DNA of 64,000 bases from Glandiceps talaboti. Its lineage: Eukaryota; Hemichordata; Enteropneusta; Spengelidae. Below the pieces are notes generated by a model. That model searched no databases, was not told where the DNA came from, and saw only the letters and a program-made list of their open reading frames with translations. The first letter of the stretch is position 1. Each line of letters starts with the position of its first letter. Shown here piece after piece: positions 37,351-64,000 of this stretch. The stretch lies in contig NC_135552.1 in NCBI RefSeq assembly GCF_964340395.1, forward strand, positions 10,373,194-10,437,193, given 5' to 3'. Position numbers and translations under genes: made by a program.

Positions 37351-37479
37351 TGACTCAATGTAACTGAATTTTATGTAAATGTCACATTATGCTATCAAAA
37401 TTTTTTTTTTAAATGATATTCATCAGTGACTTCTTGCTGTGCATATACTGTCATCTTTACCAAACTCACTAGAGGGCGC
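37176..37479. promoter_or_regulatory. Cluster of four CTCF-consensus-like motifs
   Basis: GCACCCTCTAGTGG (37,176-37,189), GCGCCCTCTAGTGA (37,252-37,265) and GCGCCCTCTAGTGG (37,334-37,347) are, in reverse complement, matches to the CTCF core CCASYAGRKGGCRS. The third is a perfect 14/14 match. A fourth copy, TCACTAGAGGGCGC (37,466-37,479), is in the opposite orientation. The first three lie in a tandem repeat, so the motif could be repeat-borne and not selected. Binding is an inference. Confidence 0.4.
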
Positions 37480-38260
37480 TGTTTACTGGAAAGGTCTAGT
37501 GAGGAAACTGTATTCTTTTTTCCCTTAGCTCACCACTGTCACATGATTCTATCATTAAAAGCTGAAATTCATACACAAAATTAATAAAACATCAAGGCTT
37601 TTTAACTAATAGAGAGATAAAAAACAACAACATAGGTACACTACTATCAAGTAGACATTTACATAAAAAGTACCTAACATCACACGTTTGAAACTTCAGG
37701 AACTTCATATTAACATGAAAAATAATGAAATATTTCTTTTTAACAGAGGCAATAAAATTGAAGCATTTGCATCAAATCACTGCCAAATTAATGCACTCTC
37801 TACAATACGAATACCAGAATTTAAAAACAAGTGTACAACATAATAAACTTGTACACGAAACCATGTTCTCTTTTTTGTTTGTTTTCTATTAAAGTGTCCA
37901 GCTTGCCATACTCTTGAACACTCAAGTGTAATAATAATATTTATACAAGTTCTTGTTGTGTCCATGGTCTTTTAAAACAACAAGATTTGAATCATATTTT
38001 GAAATTTTGCATGATTGATAATTAAGAGCCATTGCTCTTTAACAAAATGTGTAGTAATAGTAACCTTTCCCAAGGCCAAGGATGGTCATGTGCAATGGAA
38101 GTATATGTATGGTTAGATTCAAAGATTACATCTCAGTTGTTCCCTTTAAAAAAAAAAACTAGTGTTAGATCGATTAACAATTAATGTGATGAAACCTGAC
38201 TTCAGCTTGGACATTTTGCCAGCTCATACTGATTGTAGAGTAATAGAAGCATCAGTTGAT

Positions 38261-38593
38261 GTACAGCCCATTTCAAGGTATCATTCACTAGCTATGTTTG
38301 ATACAACCATGCAGAAACCAATAAGAAACTGTATATCTACTCTAAGATATTAAGATTGCATTTTCTTGCTACATTTTGTCTAAAAAAAACTAGATGCAGA
38401 CATTCAGGCACCAATGATTTTATGTCTGCATGGAGGTACGTTAGTTTATTTCATTTAGACAAAATGTCACAAGAAATTGTATTCATCCAATCTTGCTATC
38501 TTAAAGTGTAGCATGTGCCATTTCTTATTGGTTACTGTGTAGATGTTATGTATCAAACATAGCCAGTAAACAGTAACTTGAAATGGGCTGTAC
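38261..38593. repeat. Long nested inverted repeat (foldback)
   Basis: The left arm (38,261-38,384) begins GTACAGCCCATTTCAAG and ends ACATTTTGTCTAAA. The right arm (38,454-38,593) begins TTTAGACAAAATGT and ends CTTGAAATGGGCTGTAC. Between them the loop has its own small hairpin, ATGCAGACAT and ATGTCTGCAT. The arms share most bases apart from small indels, so RNA from either strand would form a stem of more than 100 bp. Confidence 0.8.
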
Positions 38594-39587
38594 GTCAGGC
38601 TTGAGAATACCACAATTTTAACCAATACACGCAGCATAGTTTGATAAGCTGAGCACTTTCGACTGCAAACAATCAATCTTGTTCACTTCATGATAGATGG
38701 TGCTATTTATGATTACATCACAAAGTGCCACGATCACGGAGAATACTCCCATAGATCTTAGAGAGAAAGTACAGTCCCCCATCTTTGTTCAGGTTATTTG
38801 GACAAATCTTATATAGATGGCATGCATGATACAACATTTCTGCCAGTTGGACTCCCTATGGAGGACATTGCCGTCACTCCAACAGATTTGAAGTCTGCTG
38901 ATACGCTCAACTTATCAAACTATTTTGATTATATTATAAGGTGTGTTGGTTAAAATTTTATAGTTCTCCTGAGGGGTCTACCACAAACGTTTAACTGAAA
39001 CTTCAATATTCACCAACTGGGCACGGTAATGTCCAGGCTGTTGTCAGTTTCATCATTTAGTATTCAAGATCATGCCACATACTGTAGGGAAATTATTCTC
39101 AAATTTAAAAAAAAAAATGTTTTTAAAAAATGATGAAAATTATGAGAGGCTGCAGTACTTTAGTGTGAAACCGATACAGTACATTGTGAAATGTCAAAGT
39201 TTCCAACAGTTGTATACATTTTTTTTTGTCTTTTTATTTATTTACCTTTTAAAGTAAATTATGCAAGCCTCATTTGCCAGAGGTTTCAATGTATATGTAA
39301 AATGGCTCTTCTCAGCCCAGAACTGGACTTGTAATTATGTAAATATTTTACAACTTTTTTGAAATAAATTTGATGTGAAATGAATATATGTTTGATGTTT
39401 TTTTGTTTATTTTAACTTGAGGGCCATTTCAGAATTAGAATATACAGTCTAAGATATGATGGAATGTCATGCAACCCTGTTTTGTTAGGGGTGAAGAACA
39501 TGTCGGATATCACAGTCAACTCAAATACTGCATAAAATAACAGGTGACAAAATATGTTTGTTTTTAGATTAAGATTACAACACTGGA

Positions 39588-39868
39588 AACCTAGCTTTCA
39601 GCTATTATTACGAAAGCGGAAACCTAGCTTTCAGCTAGGACACACACAAACTAAAACTATTTTGGAGACATTATAATATGTTGATATAAGCTACTGTACA
39701 GATACATTGGTTTAAATATACACCCAGTACTAGGGTGGTATTTCTGATGACTTTCATGATCAATGTACATTTTGGGGATTTCCAACTACATTGATTACAG
39801 GATGGTTATACCTGAACAACAAAACCTAGCTATAACCCACTTGTGTTAGACCGTTTTACAGCACTTAC
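39588..39868. mobile_element. MITE family B, copy 3 (degraded)
   Basis: It contains GGAAACCTAGCTTTCAGCTA twice near its left end, then CACACAAACTAAAACTATTT and AACCCACTTGTGTTAGACC, which match family B copies 1 and 2 in order. The right terminal repeat was not found, so it appears truncated. Confidence 0.6.
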
Positions 39869-40336
39869 TGTATATTCCGTTTAACAAAAGATTAGGTGGA
39901 ATAAACCGTAGCGTAAGTGCCATAAACAGGCTAAACAAATCTAGTCATGGTGGTGATGACGACACTTGTTCACAAACAGAGCATTTTTTTCATGACGGAG
40001 GTTATTCAAGAAGGGGGGGGGGGCTGAAAACATGACAGTTCTGTAGAGAAGTTGGGAAAGGGCTTGTTACCAGGAATCCAATAAAAAGAAGAGAGGAGGA
40101 AAAGGAGAGGCATGAAGACGATTTTTTTACTTCAAAATTTTTGCTTTTTTTTCCTAATCGACCGACAATTTATAAAATAGGGTCACCCTAACGTAGTTTT
40201 TCATTTTTGTTTGAAACCACAGAAAGAAGTTAATCTCCATCAATCAGTAAAATGTATCCATGAAAATATTACTATATTATGTATTTTCACACGATGTGAA
40301 ATACAATAGTGACACTTCAGTGACAGTGTTGGCCAC

Positions 40337-40342
40337 TTTATT
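40337..40342 (-). terminator. Probable ENPP poly(A) signal
   Basis: TTTATT on the plus strand reads AATAAA on the minus strand, 209 bp after the ENPP stop codon. Confidence 0.5.
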
Positions 40343-40550
40343 TTTCGACCAATACAACCAGTGACATAGACATAGGTTGTGACGTTGAACAACCATGGTA
40401 TATAATCTATATTTTCAGTTCAAAGACAACTACTTGGTTTGTGCATGTATAATATCAGACATCTGTTGATCTAGATATAAACAACTAAACTTATATCGAA
40501 CATCATCTCCATAGCAACACAGGTATACATAGGTGCAAAAGTAGCAGTTC

Positions 40551-50844
<10,294 letters not shown>

Positions 50845-50910
50845 TTTGTTCTGCAATAGACAATTAGGTTTAGTGGTGTACGTGTTATACTGTGAAAGTG
50901 ACAAAGACAA

Positions 50911-52037
50911 TTTAGCGTCCGAGGTGGAATCAGAATCATTTCGCTATGACTATTGAAACTGATTCTGACGAGCGATCGGATTCGATTCCAACGGTTCCAG
51001 GGTTTAGAGTTACATCATCAAATACATTATACATACCCCTTTTCTTTTCATAATCAATACACTGTCGAATGCTAATCGTTGAAAATCGTTGACTTCCAGT
51101 GTTCTGATCGGCTATACGTTGACGTTAATGAGTAACGACTGCCTATAGCTAGTTTGTGTCTTCAGCGTAGTAGTATCAAAAATATTACCAGAGATGGTTG
51201 GTTTTGAACAAATATATCGACTGTATTATAATGATATTGGTCTGGTCTGGTCACTATGACTACTGATACTGATACTGCCCATGCAGCTGATTCTGATTCT
51301 GATGCCGACTTTCAGACGTTATTTTGCCGAGAGATGAATGGCCTATGGGATCATGAATGCACAAAAACCGTAAACGTCTGGTGTGAATAACGCAAGGTGA
51401 ACGTAGGTTAGTACATACTCAGTCAGGATCGCATATATATATTAGGGTGCCTGACTGATGTTTCGTATCGTAACATCTGAAATATATATATATTAGGTAA
51501 AAAAAATGTATAGCTATACAGGGTGCCAATTGAAAGGATTTATATGCATCGAATTTATCAGATTCAATGACCTGGGAAAGTTGTTATGAAAGTTTGAAAA
51601 GTAAAGCTGTTGAAAGTTTCCTTCTATCATGATGATTATCGAAAGAAGCACACACAAGACAATATTTGTAGTGTATACATACACCATGTTGCATTTAATC
51701 AGCTCATTGTGATAAATTAATTAGTCAAATAATACAGATAATATCAAATTCATGTATCAAATGAAAATCAACATTGGAAGTCCTCACAACAATTACACAA
51801 ATAAAATCAGTAATGAAAGCCAACTGTCCAATACAATCATTATGAATATGTTTATTACAATGCTTGCCTATGAGGGCGCCATTCACTTATGATGTAGGGA
51901 TGACGGTTTACCAAGTTTAATAGTCGATTGCACTTCTAGATCACTCTGGGTCCATTATACTGCATGTCGATGTAGGTCAAATTAACTTTCCACAACAATT
52001 ATTGCTCTCTTTTTTCAAATACTATCAGTAGTATTCC
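50911..52037. other. Region between the ENPP 5' end and the KIF27 3' end
   Basis: The ENPP promoter and the KIF27 poly(A) site should fall here. Minus-strand AATAAA words occur at 52,038-52,043 and 51,851-51,856. A GATTCT/GATACT-rich stretch lies at about 51,255-51,310. No open exon or RNA gene is supported. Confidence 0.55.
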
Positions 52038-52820
52038 TTTATTGCCGTACAAGAGGAATGTGAAATCTTATTCACAAAGCATTGATAACTTTGTGGCTTT
52101 TTAGCTCATAAAAACATCTTGTGATATGTTCCATTCCTTAATCTTAAAAGAAACCATTAAAATAGCAATGAACAGTATTGTGAAACTGAAATTTGATGAG
52201 AAATTAGAATAAATTTGAATGCCTTTCTAATGCATTGTGCTGGTCTCATCCTGAAATTGACTGCCTGGGGGCGCTCTTCAAAAACAAAGTGAGGGTTCAG
52301 TCATTTGCATATGCTTAGGCTGCTTACTTCAGAATTTTGCATAAATAAAATAAAGAGTACCATAATTTAAGAGAGTTGTACAGTTGGCTTCCTATCACTG
52401 TATGTCTTTCTAATTCTTGCACTCAGCACCACTGTAGTAAGTACATCTCACCCATTTCACTGCAATGTATTAACCTTCTCACACACTCACAATAGGGATA
52501 AACCAATACACTGCATGGGGGTGGCAAAGGTTGATAGGCCTTTCCAAATATTTACATAATGAAACAACTTACAATTGTATTAATTTAAGTACATATGGTT
52601 GGTATCATCTTTTTTTAAAAAGTACATGTCAGCATTTTTACTACAAAATAGAACACAAAAATACTATTTTACAGGGCAAGACAGGAAATGTACACATTGG
52701 GAGGTGAACATGGTACTGGACGCTTGGACAATGAGTTGTCCACACATCATGGATGCATTACAAACACACATACAGTCACACGACGCCTCACATGTATAAA
52801 AAAAATTCAGGGATATTATC

Positions 52821-63972
<11,152 letters not shown>

Positions 63973-64000
63973 CTAGAAAAAATAATGTAAATGATAATGG

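Larger units (their letters stand above)
35758..40336. other. Intergenic region between convergent CNGK and ENPP genes
   Basis: No exon is supported here. It holds a poly-C tract (about 36,761-36,787), a diverged tandem array with CTCF-like motifs (37,130-37,480), a long nested inverted repeat (38,261-38,593) and a family B transposon relic (about 39,588-39,868). Short reading frames in it are not conserved-looking. Confidence 0.75.

Noticed and set aside
38162-38353. A 63-codon frame.
   Set aside because: It lies in the left arm of a foldback, so its openness has no coding meaning.

Overview
The window is animal (metazoan) nuclear DNA. It holds intron-rich genes with GT-AG introns, several kinds of non-autonomous transposon and SINE debris, and many long microsatellites. 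Gene content suggests a marine invertebrate deuterostome such as a hemichordate, cephalochordate or echinoderm. This is an inference from the presence of a four-repeat CNGK sperm-type channel and one KIF7/KIF27-like kinesin. The species cannot be named from the sequence alone. No prokaryotic feature, CRISPR array or intact autonomous transposon was seen.

Region 1 (about 1-35,760, + strand) is the 3' nine-tenths of one very large gene. I could chain 42 coding exons with matching splice phases from 1049 to the stop codon at 35,647, giving about 1,980 residues. They encode a pseudotetrameric, K+-selective cyclic-nucleotide-gated channel (CNGK, also called tetraKCNG). Four homologous channel repeats lie in one polypeptide. 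Each has a GYGD selectivity filter, an S6 helix, a C-linker and a cyclic-nucleotide-binding domain (CNBD). The window opens inside repeat I, just before its pore, so the N terminus and S1-S5 of repeat I lie upstream. CNBDs I-III keep the phosphate-binding cassette. CNBD IV has lost its Gly-Glu pair.

Region 2 (about 35,760-40,336) is intergenic between two convergent genes. It contains a cluster of four CTCF-consensus-like motifs (37,176-37,479), a long nested foldback (38,261-38,593) and a transposon relic.

Region 3 (40,337-50,844, - strand) is a six-exon ectonucleotide pyrophosphatase/phosphodiesterase (ENPP) family gene of about 430 residues. It has an N-terminal membrane anchor and an unusual active site. 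A 356-bp (CT)n array starts 21 bp inside its third intron, and the splice phases across that intron do not match in this sequence.

Region 4 (52,821-64,000, - strand) is the 3' half of a KIF7/KIF27 (Costal-2) family kinesin gene. Twelve phase-consistent exons encode the coiled-coil stalk and the conserved C-terminal tail. The motor domain lies beyond the window's right edge.

Functionally, CNGK is known as the sperm-flagellar K+ channel that hyperpolarises the cell in response to cGMP in sea urchins. KIF27/KIF7 proteins act in cilia and Hedgehog signalling. The ENPP is a predicted membrane-anchored ecto-hydrolase. Their adjacency may be coincidental. Much of the non-coding DNA consists of short inverted-repeat elements, several present two or three times within the window.
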